Assembly: GCA_049694275.1 (NCBI GenBank)
Contig: JBAVQS010000185.1
Location: 1-23,841, forward strand
Reading direction: 5' to 3'
Origin: JBAVQS01 sp049694275
GTDB taxonomy: Bacteria; Chloroflexota; Anaerolineae; UBA4142; SHND01
DNA: 23,841 nt
A program made the position numbers and the translations under genes. Shown here piece after piece: positions 14,005 through 21,793 of the stretch (positions are counted from its first letter, which is position 1; each line of letters opens with the position of its first letter). The notes below the pieces were generated by a model. It was given only the letters and a program-made list of their open reading frames with translations. It did no database searches and was not told where the DNA came from.

Positions 14005-15531
14005 ATGTATGTAAACAACTGGCTGACACGGCGCGAGATGTTGACGCCGGACAAGGTGGCGCTGATCGACGCCACACATGGGAATCGCCGCATCACTTTT
14101 CGCGAATGGAACCGCGCGGTGAATCGAACGGCCAATTTCCTTCGCGACGGGTTGCGCGTGCAAAAAGGGGACCGGATTGCGGTGCTTGCGCGGAACAGCG
14201 TCGAGTATCTCGACCTCTGGTTTGCCTGCGGCAAGCTGGGCGCGATCATCCAGCTCTTGAACTGGCGCCTGACCGCGCATGAATTGACGGGGCTGCTGGC
14301 GGACGCGACGCCAAAGGTTTTTGTCTATAGCCGCGAGTTTATCAAGCAGACGGACGCGCTGCGCTCGAATGCGCCCAGCGTCCAGCACTGGGTCGCGCTG
14401 GACGATCCAGAACCGAGCGATGTCCACTTTGCGGATCGTGAGAGCTGCCCGGATGCCGAGCCTCCGGAAGTGGGCCTCGACTGGAATGACCCCTGGGCGA
14501 TCTGCTATACGGGCGGGACAACCGGTTTGCCCAAGGGGGCGATTCTCACGCACCGGAGCATTACGGCCAATTCGGTCAACACGGTGATGAGCTGGGGCCT
14601 GACGCCAGAGGATGTATCGATCATTCAATTGCCCCTCTTTCATACCGGCGCCTTTAATGTTTTTACCGCGCCGCTGGTGCACATGGGCGGAACGTCGATC
14701 GTCTGTAGCGCGTTTGATGTGGACCAGACTTTTGACCTGATCCGCGATGAAGGGGTGACACTCTTTGTCGGCGTCCCGACCATGTATATCGTCATGCAGC
14801 AGCATGCGCGTTGGGCGACCGCCGACTTGTCCAGGCTAAAAATCTGTGGGAGCGGCGGCGCATCGTGCCCGCTGCCGGTCATCGAGAGATTCCGCGAGCG
14901 CGGCATTGATCTCTTTACCGGATACGGGCTGACCGAAGCGGGCCCGAACAATTTTTGGCTGCCGAAAGAGGCGCGGGCCGCCAAGCCCGGCTCGGTCGGG
15001 TCGCCGCTCATACATGTGGATGTCAAGATCGTGGACGACAAGGGGCAGGCGCTGGGGACAGAAGCGATTGGCGAGCTCTTGATCCGCGGGCCGCATGTGT
15101 GTGCGGGTTATTGGGGCAAGCCGGAAGAGACGGCCAAAGCGATTACGCCGGAAGGGTGGTTGCACACGGGCGACCTCGCGCGGCGCGATGCCGGCGGGCA
15201 TTACTATATCGTCGGGCGCAACAAGGACATGATCAAGTCGGGCGGCGAGAATGTCTATCCGGCCGAGGTCGAGAGTGTCCTGCACGGACATCCCGCGGTG
15301 GCCGAGGCGGCGCTGATTGGCGTGCCGGATGCCAAGTGGGGCGAGGTCGGACGCGCGATCGTCGTCCGCAAGCCAGGTGCGAGCCTTGCCGAGCAAGAGC
15401 TGATCGCTTTTTGTCAAGAGCGGCTGGCCAAGTACAAGATCCCGAAATCGGTCGTGTTCGTCAGCTCTCTGCCCAAGACGGCGGCCAGTAAGGTGGACAA
15501 GAAACTATTAACGGAGCAGTATGGGAGATAG
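14005..15531 (+). CDS. AMP-forming acyl-CoA synthetase (class I adenylate-forming enzyme)
   Basis: The product has 508 residues from ATG 14005, one base after the previous stop; a TTG at 13954 in the same frame is less likely. The ANL-family motifs are complete: YTGGTTGLPKG (residues 168-178), FTGYGLTEAG, HTGDLA, GRNKDMIKSGGENVYP, and the C-terminal catalytic Lys496 in PKTAASKVDKK. The reaction is carboxylate + ATP + CoA to acyl-CoA + AMP + PPi. The chain or ring type of substrate cannot be read. Coupling with a FabH-like gene and two alpha/beta hydrolase genes points to activation of an acyl group for condensation or for degradation. No peptidyl-carrier or other extra domain is present. Confidence 0.92.
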   Translation: MYVNNWLTRREMLTPDKVALIDATHGNRRITFREWNRAVNRTANFLRDGLRVQKGDRIAVLARNSVEYLDLWFACGKLGAIIQLLNWRLTAHELTGLLADATPKVFVYSREFIKQTDALRSNAPSVQHWVALDDPEPSDVHFADRESCPDAEPPEVGLDWNDPWAICYTGGTTGLPKGAILTHRSITANSVNTVMSWGLTPEDVSIIQLPLFHTGAFNVFTAPLVHMGGTSIVCSAFDVDQTFDLIRDEGVTLFVGVPTMYIVMQQHARWATADLSRLKICGSGGASCPLPVIERFRERGIDLFTGYGLTEAGPNNFWLPKEARAAKPGSVGSPLIHVDVKIVDDKGQALGTEAIGELLIRGPHVCAGYWGKPEETAKAITPEGWLHTGDLARRDAGGHYYIVGRNKDMIKSGGENVYPAEVESVLHGHPAVAEAALIGVPDAKWGEVGRAIVVRKPGASLAEQELIAFCQERLAKYKIPKSVVFVSSLPKTAASKVDKKLLTEQYGR

Positions 15532-15583
15532 TGGACAGGAGCCAGATGGCTCACTGACCACTGTTCACTTCCCACGGACCACT
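15532..15583. repeat. Short interspersed repeat of GTGG/CCAC words, with a GAGCCA dyad
   Basis: The gap after the ligase holds CCAC words at several spacings (ACTGACCACTGTTCAC, then CCCACGGACCAC) and a GAGCCA-GA-TGGCTC dyad (15539-15552). On the complement this reads AGTGAACAGTGGTCAGTGAG, a word typical of spreading short repeats. The alpha/beta hydrolase start lies directly downstream without a good ribosome site, so the repeat may have displaced native sequence. Confidence 0.45.
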
Positions 15584-15587
15584 TTTT

Positions 15588-16376
15588 ATGCCAACCATCA
15601 AATGCAACGGAATCAATCTCGCTTATGAAAGCAACGGCGCGGGCCACCCACTCGTATTGATCGGCGGGCTGGCTTATGGCGCCTGGCAGTGGCAGTGGCT
15701 TGTGCCCGAGCTCTCGCCCTATTATCAGGTCATTACTTTTGATAACCGGGGCGCGGATGGCTCGGACAAGCCGGAAGGCCCGTACACGACGCCGATGATG
15801 GCCGCCGACACGATCGGCCTGCTCGACGGGCTAGGCCTCCAGCGGGCGCACGTTATGGGTATTTCGCTCGGCGGGTTTATTGTGCAGCACGTCGCCATCG
15901 AGCGGCCCGACCTGGTAGACAAGCTCATTCTGGCGGCGACTAACTATGGCGGCCCGAATGCCATTCCGCCGCGACCGGAAGTATTAAAGGTGATGATGGA
16001 CCGGAGCGGCGACCCGATCGAACTGCTCAAGCGCGGTTTTGCGCTGGCGACCGCGTCAGGGTATATCGACCGACATCCGGAGATGGGCGAGGAACTGTTG
16101 CGCTATCGCCTCACCAACCCGGTACCGCCGCCGCAGTATCAGGCGCAGGTAATGGCCGGGGCCGGGCACAACACGGAGGCGCGCGTCGGCGAGATCAAGG
16201 CGCCGACCCTTATTCTCTTTGGAGCCGAGGATAATGTCGTCAATCCGGAGAACGCCGAACTGCTGCGCCAGAAAATCCCGAACTCGCAGGTTACAATTCT
16301 CCCTGGGGTTGGGCATATGTCGGTGATCGAAGATCCCAAGCGGGTCGCACAGACGATTCGCGAGTTTCTAGGGTAG
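15588..16376 (+). CDS. Alpha/beta-fold hydrolase
   Basis: The 262-residue product has a full catalytic triad: Ser93 in the nucleophile elbow GISLGG, Asp215 in FGAEDNVV and His243 in GVGHM. The oxyanion region reads LIGGLAYGAWQWQW, and DNRGADGSDKP follows. Size and motif order match 3-oxoadipate enol-lactonase/esterase-like members of the family. It lies 56 bp after the acyl-CoA ligase gene and before a second hydrolase gene, so it may hydrolyse a thioester, ester or lactone made in the same pathway. No signal peptide is present. The family is certain; the substrate is open. Confidence 0.9.
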   Translation: MPTIKCNGINLAYESNGAGHPLVLIGGLAYGAWQWQWLVPELSPYYQVITFDNRGADGSDKPEGPYTTPMMAADTIGLLDGLGLQRAHVMGISLGGFIVQHVAIERPDLVDKLILAATNYGGPNAIPPRPEVLKVMMDRSGDPIELLKRGFALATASGYIDRHPEMGEELLRYRLTNPVPPPQYQAQVMAGAGHNTEARVGEIKAPTLILFGAEDNVVNPENAELLRQKIPNSQVTILPGVGHMSVIEDPKRVAQTIREFLG

Positions 16377-16388
16377 AGAATGCGAATG

Positions 16389-16415
16389 TAGAGACGTTGC
16401 GCCGTAACGTCTCTA
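16389..16415. repeat. Palindromic extragenic repeat (10-bp arms TAGAGACGTT/AACGTCTCTA)
   Basis: The arms at 16389-16398 and 16406-16415 pair perfectly around a 7-nt loop, 12 bases after the first hydrolase stop and 25 before the next start. This word is one I associate with abundant extragenic palindromes in environmental genomes. It may also work as a weak intercistronic hairpin. Confidence 0.6.
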
Positions 16416-16440
16416 TGACAAAGATGAGGAGAAAAAAAGA

Positions 16441-17514
16441 ATGTCCAGCATACCAACGCTGCCCGGGATTGAATCCCGGATAGTGGAAACGTCTCGTATC
16501 AAGACGCACGTCCTGTTCTCCGGTCGTGAGAATGCGACGCCCGTCCTCTTTTTGCACGGCAATGCGTCGTCGGCGACCTTTTGGGAAGAGATGATGTGCC
16601 GGCTCCCGGTCCAGTATCGCGGGGTTGCGCCGGACCTGCGCGGCTATGGTGATACCGAGGACAAATTGATCGACGCGACGCGCGGGTTTCAGGACTGGGT
16701 GGACGATCTGCTGGCGCTGACCCAGGCGCTTGGCATCAGCCGTTACCACGTGGTCGGGCACTCGATGGGCGGCGGCCTGGTCTGGAGCCTGGTGGGCGCG
16801 GATGCCGCGCACATCATTTCGGCCACGCTGGTCGATCCCTCTTCGCCGTATGGTTTTGGCGGCACCAAGGGATTGGACGGTGTGCCTTGCTATGACGATT
16901 TCGCCGGGTCGGGCGGCGGCGTGGTCAATCCCGATTTCCCGAAACTGATGGCGACCGGGGATCGCGGCAGCGATAACCCGCAGGCCTCCCCGCGCGTCGT
17001 CATGAACAGTTTTTATTGGAAGCCGCCCTTTAAACCGGCGCGCGAAGAGGAGCTCCTCTCGTCACTGTTGAGCGAAAAGGTCGGACCCGACAAGTATCCG
17101 GGTGATATGGTCCCTTCCACAAACTGGCCGTTTGTCGCGCCTGGCAAGCTGGGGCCCGTCAATGCCTTTTCGCCCAAATATGCGGGGGACACAGTAAAGC
17201 ATTTTCTCGACATCTCCGCTAAACCGCCGGTCCTGTGGGTGCGCGGTTCGGACGATCAGATCGTCTCGGACAATTCACTTTTCGACATGGGGACACTGGG
17301 CAAGCTCGGTTTTGTCCCCGGCTGGCCGGGTGACGACGTCTTTCCGCCCCAGCCGATGGTCGGCCAGACGCGCGCGGTGCTCGACAAGTATGCGGCGAAC
17401 GGCGGCCAGTATTGGGAAAAGGTGATTGCGGATACTGGGCACTCGCCCTTTGTCGAAAAGCCGGACGAATTCGCCGCGCTCCTGATTGAGCATTTGGCAG
17501 CCAGCCCCAAGTAG
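16441..17514 (+). CDS. Alpha/beta-fold hydrolase with an enlarged cap (lid) region
   Basis: The 357-residue product starts at ATG 16441 after GATGAGGAG. HGNASSATFWEE forms the oxyanion loop, Ser108 lies in the elbow GHSMGG, Asp in WVRGSDDQI, and His in DTGHSPF near the end. Between the elbow and the acidic residue lie about 150 residues, longer than usual. That stretch is rich in Pro, Gly and aromatic residues (for example VMNSFYWKPPFKP), so a large lid over the active site is likely. It may act on larger esters, epoxides or haloalkanes, but no feature fixes the reaction. It is the last gene of the acyl-thioester group, followed by a hairpin. Confidence 0.9.
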   Translation: MSSIPTLPGIESRIVETSRIKTHVLFSGRENATPVLFLHGNASSATFWEEMMCRLPVQYRGVAPDLRGYGDTEDKLIDATRGFQDWVDDLLALTQALGISRYHVVGHSMGGGLVWSLVGADAAHIISATLVDPSSPYGFGGTKGLDGVPCYDDFAGSGGGVVNPDFPKLMATGDRGSDNPQASPRVVMNSFYWKPPFKPAREEELLSSLLSEKVGPDKYPGDMVPSTNWPFVAPGKLGPVNAFSPKYAGDTVKHFLDISAKPPVLWVRGSDDQIVSDNSLFDMGTLGKLGFVPGWPGDDVFPPQPMVGQTRAVLDKYAANGGQYWEKVIADTGHSPFVEKPDEFAALLIEHLAASPK

Positions 17515-17598
17515 GGGGCGTGCCGGTGGCTTGTTCTGTGGATCGTGTTTGAATGTCAGGGCACCCCCTCGTGCTTGCCCTATATATCGGTTGCATAA

Positions 17599-17626
17599 GG
17601 ACCTGCCAGACTCACCTGGTAGGTCC
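17599..17626 (+). terminator. Hairpin after the acyl-thioester operon
   Basis: The arms GGACCTGCCAG (17599-17609) and CTGGTAGGTCC (17616-17626) pair over 11 positions with one G-U. The loop is ACTCAC and a moderately T-rich stretch follows. It lies 84 bases after the hydrolase stop. The rest of the gap to 17701 holds no gene. Confidence 0.6.
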
Positions 17627-17701
17627 GTTGTAGTTTGGTGGGGGTTTCCGGGTAGGCGTGGGGGATGCCTTCCCAGAGCCCTGCGACTAGTCTGGAAAGG
17701 G

Positions 17702-17730
17702 TTGACTCATCCGCTTCTCGGTGCTATGAT
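17702..17730 (+). promoter_or_regulatory. Near-consensus sigma70 promoter of the exported protein gene
   Basis: TTGACT (17702-17707) and TATGAT (17725-17730) are 17 bp apart, each one base from consensus. The start would be near 17737, giving a leader of about 25 nt that holds the AAGGAGGT ribosome site (17747-17754), itself an ideal match. Confidence 0.75.
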
Positions 17731-17761
17731 ATGCCCCGGCGTGAATAAGGAGGTTGATGTC

Positions 17762-18793
17762 ATGCGCACTGCACGTTTTTGGCTTGTATTCCTTGCTCTC
17801 TGCGTCGTATTCATTATCGGGTTTGCTCCCTCTCCGGTACATGCAGATGGGTTATCGATCTACCCACCGTTCGGCGTGCCCGGAACCGCTTTTCAGATTC
17901 AGGGGAGTGGGTTCGCGGCGAATGAGAGCGTTGCCCTCTGGCTTCAGTACCCGGATGGTCACACCCTCAACGCAGCCACGGTCAATGCGGACGGGAGTGG
18001 GTCTGCCGCTTTTGTGCTCGCTACAAACGCGAGTTACCCCTGGGGCTCGTATGTGGTCCTTGCGCATGGGCAATCGAGCGGCAGCAACGTCTGGGGCCGA
18101 CTCACCCTGGGAAGCTCGGGCGGCGGAACGGTCATTACGGGCAGCACTTCTTGCCAGAATGGTAGCTTTATCGTTCCTGGCTTTATTGCCGGTGAGACCG
18201 TACTGGTCATGGCCCAACTCCCCAATGGGAGCGTGATGCCAACAACCGTTTCGGCGGATGGGAGTGGAACGATCAGTTTTGCGCTCCCGCTTCAGACTGG
18301 GTTGCCTACCGGTACTTATGTGATTAGCACGCAGGGATTGGTCAGCAATCACCAGACTCGGGACCAGCTCTCTTTTGATGGGTCGACCTTGACTGGCAAT
18401 AATTGTTCCGTCACGCTCAACACTGCCATCTCCGGCGGGTATGTGCCTGCCTTGATTCCGAAAAATATTGTCGAGTATCGCGGCCCAGGTGTTTATTTGG
18501 GAACAGACCCCGGCCAGCTCAATTACTTTGATTGCAATTGGAAATGGCGGCCGATGGGGGGGATCATCTACTTTCTCGTGTTAGGCTTCCACCCTTATGA
18601 AAAGGTGGATGTATCCTATGAGATTCTCCTCGTCCAGGGGCGTACCTATTACACGACCCTCAACGCCGATCAATACGGCAACGTCGTATTTGCATTTAAC
18701 AGTATCGGGAAAACGTGGGGACATTATCACTGGTGGTTCACGGGACAGAGCGCAAGCTACTGCGGCCACTACGACTCCCCGCCAATGCCCTGA
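17762..18793 (+). CDS. Exported protein with three beta-sandwich-like repeats
   Basis: I place the start at ATG 17762, seven bases after AAGGAGGT, although the frame is open from 17486. The 343-residue product opens with a signal peptide (MRTARFWLVF, a hydrophobic core, then a likely cut after VHA at 28). Three repeats follow, near residues 49-106, 139-196 and 275-332. Each runs: Gly-Phe, an acidic-aliphatic strand (NESVALWL, GETVLVMA, YEKVDVSY), a polar strand ending NADG or SADG with Gly and Phe, then G-x-Y. The third is the most changed. Four Cys (131, 215, 258, 334) could form disulphides. The pattern suggests Ig-like or similar beta-sandwich domains of a cell-surface protein. No anchor or sorting signal is seen. 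No specific family is recognised. Confidence 0.75.
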   Translation: MRTARFWLVFLALCVVFIIGFAPSPVHADGLSIYPPFGVPGTAFQIQGSGFAANESVALWLQYPDGHTLNAATVNADGSGSAAFVLATNASYPWGSYVVLAHGQSSGSNVWGRLTLGSSGGGTVITGSTSCQNGSFIVPGFIAGETVLVMAQLPNGSVMPTTVSADGSGTISFALPLQTGLPTGTYVISTQGLVSNHQTRDQLSFDGSTLTGNNCSVTLNTAISGGYVPALIPKNIVEYRGPGVYLGTDPGQLNYFDCNWKWRPMGGIIYFLVLGFHPYEKVDVSYEILLVQGRTYYTTLNADQYGNVVFAFNSIGKTWGHYHWWFTGQSASYCGHYDSPPMP

Positions 18794-18833
18794 AAATGAT
18801 ACGGTTTGATGGTTGGCGGAGTCCGAACAATCT

Positions 18834-20780
18834 GTGAAGCATAGACTCCCTTACGCCGCGGCGGTCATCATCACCCTCGCGGCGTTTTTGTTGCGCGTGC
18901 CCGGCCTGGCCGCAGTTCCACCCGGGTTGTTCTATGACGAGGCGGTCAACGGCCTGGATATTCTCCGCATACTGCACGGGCAGCAATTTCCGATTTTCTT
19001 TGAAGCGAACGCCGGGCGCGAGCCGCTGTTTATCTATGCGCAGTCGCTCGCGGTCCTCTTGTTGGGTGACCGGATTTTCTCCTTGCGGATCGTCGCGGCG
19101 TTTGCAGGGGTGCTCACGGTCCCAATCCTGTTTCGACTGGGAGCGGCGTTCAGCGCCGAGCGGAAACGTTCGATTGGTATTGCCCTGCTCACCGCAGCCG
19201 GCCTGGCGACATGTTACTGGCATCTGAATTGGAGCCGGATCGGCCTGCGGATTATTCTCCTCCCGCTGTTTGCTGCACTGACGCTGTACCTGTTCTGGCG
19301 TGCGCGGACGGGCGGTAGAACGCGTGATTGGATCGCCGCTGGCGCATTTCTGGGGCTGAGCCAGTACACTTACCTCGCGGCTCGCTTTCTGCCTGTCGTT
19401 TATCTATTGTTTTTTGTCACCGAGCTACTGGACCGGCCGGGCCGCCTGTGGCTGTGGCTGCGGCCGCGTGCATTGCTCTTCCTGGTTGCGCTGGTCATTT
19501 ATGCGCCGCTCGGCTTGTATTTCTTGTCCGAACCCGGCGCGTTCATTGGCCGGGCGCAAGACGTCGCGCTGAATGTCAGTACCGATCTCGCCAGTAATCT
19601 GGGGCGAGTGGCGGGAATGTTCTTTGTGCGCGGCGATCTCGAATGGCGTCACAACCTGGCCGGTCGCCCGGCGCTCGATTGGATCACGGTATTTCCGTTC
19701 CTTGCCGGCGTGGTGGTTGCACTCATCCGGGTTAGAAAGCCGGCGGTGCGCCTGGTCTGGATTTGGCTGCTTGTCATGCTGCTCCCCAGCATCCTCTCGG
19801 CCGGCGCACCCGATTTTGCACGGGCCATCGGGGCACTCCCTGCCGTCTATATCCTGATTGCCTGGGGCTGGAATGCGCTGTTGGAGGTCGTCGGCCGTCT
19901 GGTCCCCCGTGTGCGGTCCCTTGCGCTCCCGGCTGCGTTGGGGTTGGCGTTGATTGGGAGCGGGCTCATCACGGCACAGGATTATTTTGGACGCTGGGCG
20001 AACGCGCCGCAGACCTTGAAGGACTTTGAAAGCGGAATGACCGATCTCGCGGATTGGTTGAACCGGACGCCCGGGCCGGTCTATATCCCGTTGGAGCTGT
20101 ACGCCCACCCGACAGTCCAATTTCTGACCGCCCCGCGCTTTCAGATAGCCTCATTTTCCAGAGCGGATGCCACACTTGTACAGGCTGGTGGACAGGTCGT
20201 GGCGCCGGATTTAAAGAACACAAGTGGCGCGTTCGTACTGCTGGGGGCGGGCCAGGCCGTGCTGTTGAATCCGACTGCGCTCCCATCGGTGATCTCCAAC
20301 GCAACAGTGCCGGCAAGAGGCGGCTCGGTCGCAGCCGTGGGGCCGGTGACGGGGGATGCTTTTGGCGTCTTGCAGCCGGTCCAGATGGTATCCATGCCCG
20401 CTCGTTTTGAGAATCATTTGACCCTGTTGGGTTATAATCTGAAGCGAGTCGCGTCCAGGCTGGATGTGACTCTTTACTGGCAGAGCGAGGCGCTACAAAG
20501 ACACGAGGCGCGCGTGTTTGTTCACTTGCTGGATGACAGCGGCGCGGTGATTGCCCAGGCGGACGATCCGCTGACCGGCGGCGTTTCTCCGCTCGATTGG
20601 CCGCTCAATCAGGTCATGCCCGATCGTCACGTGCTTGACCTGAAAGACGGGGTTGGGACCGTCCATCCCCGGTTGGAGATCGGTCTGATCGGGTTGTTTG
20701 ATACAGACCGGATCAACGTCGCACTGGGCGACAACTCGACCGACGACCATGTGATCATCGGCCCTGTGGACCTGCCCTAG
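18834..20780 (+). CDS. GT39 (PMT/ArnT-like) family membrane glycosyltransferase
   Basis: I prefer the GTG at 18834 (GGCGGAG lies 11 bases upstream) over the TTG at 18813; neither is strong. The product, about 648 residues, begins with a membrane helix and then RVPGLAAVPPGLFYDEAVNG. The Asp-Glu in the first periplasmic loop is the metal or donor site expected of GT-C enzymes, and HGQQFPIFFEANAGREPLFIY follows. About ten hydrophobic segments run to residue 385, and the last 250 residues are soluble and probably outside the membrane. Such enzymes transfer sugars from polyprenyl phosphates to proteins or lipids. Only 40 bp separate it from the exported-protein gene and 17 bp from the GT2 gene, so all three are likely one unit; the exported protein may even be a target, which is inference. 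Confidence 0.85.
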   Translation: MKHRLPYAAAVIITLAAFLLRVPGLAAVPPGLFYDEAVNGLDILRILHGQQFPIFFEANAGREPLFIYAQSLAVLLLGDRIFSLRIVAAFAGVLTVPILFRLGAAFSAERKRSIGIALLTAAGLATCYWHLNWSRIGLRIILLPLFAALTLYLFWRARTGGRTRDWIAAGAFLGLSQYTYLAARFLPVVYLLFFVTELLDRPGRLWLWLRPRALLFLVALVIYAPLGLYFLSEPGAFIGRAQDVALNVSTDLASNLGRVAGMFFVRGDLEWRHNLAGRPALDWITVFPFLAGVVVALIRVRKPAVRLVWIWLLVMLLPSILSAGAPDFARAIGALPAVYILIAWGWNALLEVVGRLVPRVRSLALPAALGLALIGSGLITAQDYFGRWANAPQTLKDFESGMTDLADWLNRTPGPVYIPLELYAHPTVQFLTAPRFQIASFSRADATLVQAGGQVVAPDLKNTSGAFVLLGAGQAVLLNPTALPSVISNATVPARGGSVAAVGPVTGDAFGVLQPVQMVSMPARFENHLTLLGYNLKRVASRLDVTLYWQSEALQRHEARVFVHLLDDSGAVIAQADDPLTGGVSPLDWPLNQVMPDRHVLDLKDGVGTVHPRLEIGLIGLFDTDRINVALGDNSTDDHVIIGPVDLP

Positions 20781-20797
20781 CGCAGAGCTTTACTCTC

Positions 20798-21778
20798 ATG
20801 GATATTTCCGTCATTATCCCGGTTTATAACGGTGGGCGCACGCTGCCGCAGGTGCTCGATGCGCTCGGCTCAGCTCGGCCTGCGCCCGGCGAAATTATTG
20901 TCGTAGACGATGGCTCGACAGATGATTCGGCCGAGCAGGCGCGGCAGCGAGGATGCCGCGTCATTCGCCTGCCGCAAAATATCGGCGCGGCGGCGGCCAA
21001 GAACCGCGGCGCGGCGGCGGCGCAGGGCGCGATCCTGTTCTTTACTGATTCGGACATTGTGGTTCCTTTCGGCATTTTCGCGGGTCTCGCGCACGCATTC
21101 AGTGACCGGGAGGTGGACGGTGTGGTTGGTGTCCTTGACCGGAACATCCCGACCGCCGATTTTCCGAGCCAGTTCAAGAATCTCTGGATGAACTATACCT
21201 ATACACGGTTTGCGAGCGGCGGGAATATTGGCCTTTTCTATACGAGCGTCGCCGCGATGCGCCGCGACTGTTTTCTGGCCACAGGGGGGTTCGACGAAAA
21301 CTATCGGGGGTCGAGCATTGCCGAAGATACAGAGTTCGGGCAGCGGGTCTGGGCGCAGGGTACGCGCATCCGGCTCGATCCCGCGCTTGCCGTCGTGCAC
21401 CTCAAGCGGTACACGCTGCAGAGTGTCCTGCGTGAGGATTTCCGCCGCGCCCGCGCGTTGATGTTGATGCGCCTGCGCAAATGGGGCCGCCCCTTTTTCA
21501 CCAGCGTCCCCGTGTCTTATCAGCTTTCTGTCCCTGCCGTCTATCTCGCTGCCGCCGCGCTCGTGCTCACCCCGCTCTATCCTCTTTTTGCCGTCGGGGC
21601 GCTGCTGGCGCTCGGGATGTCCTGTTTGCTGAATGCCGGCCTGGTCCGCTTGATCTATCGCGCGCGGGGCTGGCGGATGGCGCTCGGCGCGCTGCTCTTG
21701 CTCCCGGTCGATTCATTTGTCGCCGGTGGGGGGATGCTGGCGGCAAGTATCGAGTTCCTGCGCGGGGTCCGGTATTAG
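20798..21778 (+). CDS. Glycosyltransferase family 2 with C-terminal membrane helices
   Basis: The 326-residue product starts at ATG 20798. The GT-A fold is plain: SVIIPVYNGG at the start, IIVVDDGSTDDS at 33-44, the DxD motif TDSD (83-86), then GGFDENYR with the catalytic acid region AEDTEFGQRV (175-184). Two or three hydrophobic segments from about residue 243 to the end place it at the membrane. It would transfer a sugar from a nucleotide donor to a lipid or polyprenyl carrier at the cytoplasmic face and so may supply the GT39-like enzyme encoded just before it. The exact sugar cannot be read. Confidence 0.9.
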   Translation: MDISVIIPVYNGGRTLPQVLDALGSARPAPGEIIVVDDGSTDDSAEQARQRGCRVIRLPQNIGAAAAKNRGAAAAQGAILFFTDSDIVVPFGIFAGLAHAFSDREVDGVVGVLDRNIPTADFPSQFKNLWMNYTYTRFASGGNIGLFYTSVAAMRRDCFLATGGFDENYRGSSIAEDTEFGQRVWAQGTRIRLDPALAVVHLKRYTLQSVLREDFRRARALMLMRLRKWGRPFFTSVPVSYQLSVPAVYLAAAALVLTPLYPLFAVGALLALGMSCLLNAGLVRLIYRARGWRMALGALLLLPVDSFVAGGGMLAASIEFLRGVRY

Positions 21779-21793
21779 TCTTTCCCCGTCGCA

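Noticed and set aside
13888..14805. 305-codon antisense frame under the thiolase-fold and ligase genes
   Set aside because: It crosses two well-supported genes and has shadow-like composition.
15414..15647. 77-codon minus-strand frame with WSVGSEQWSV
   Set aside because: The residues come from the short GTGG-type repeat and from antisense of the ligase and hydrolase genes.
17486..17761. 92-codon upstream extension of the exported protein
   Set aside because: The promoter and ribosome site lie inside this stretch, and a signal peptide begins at 17762.
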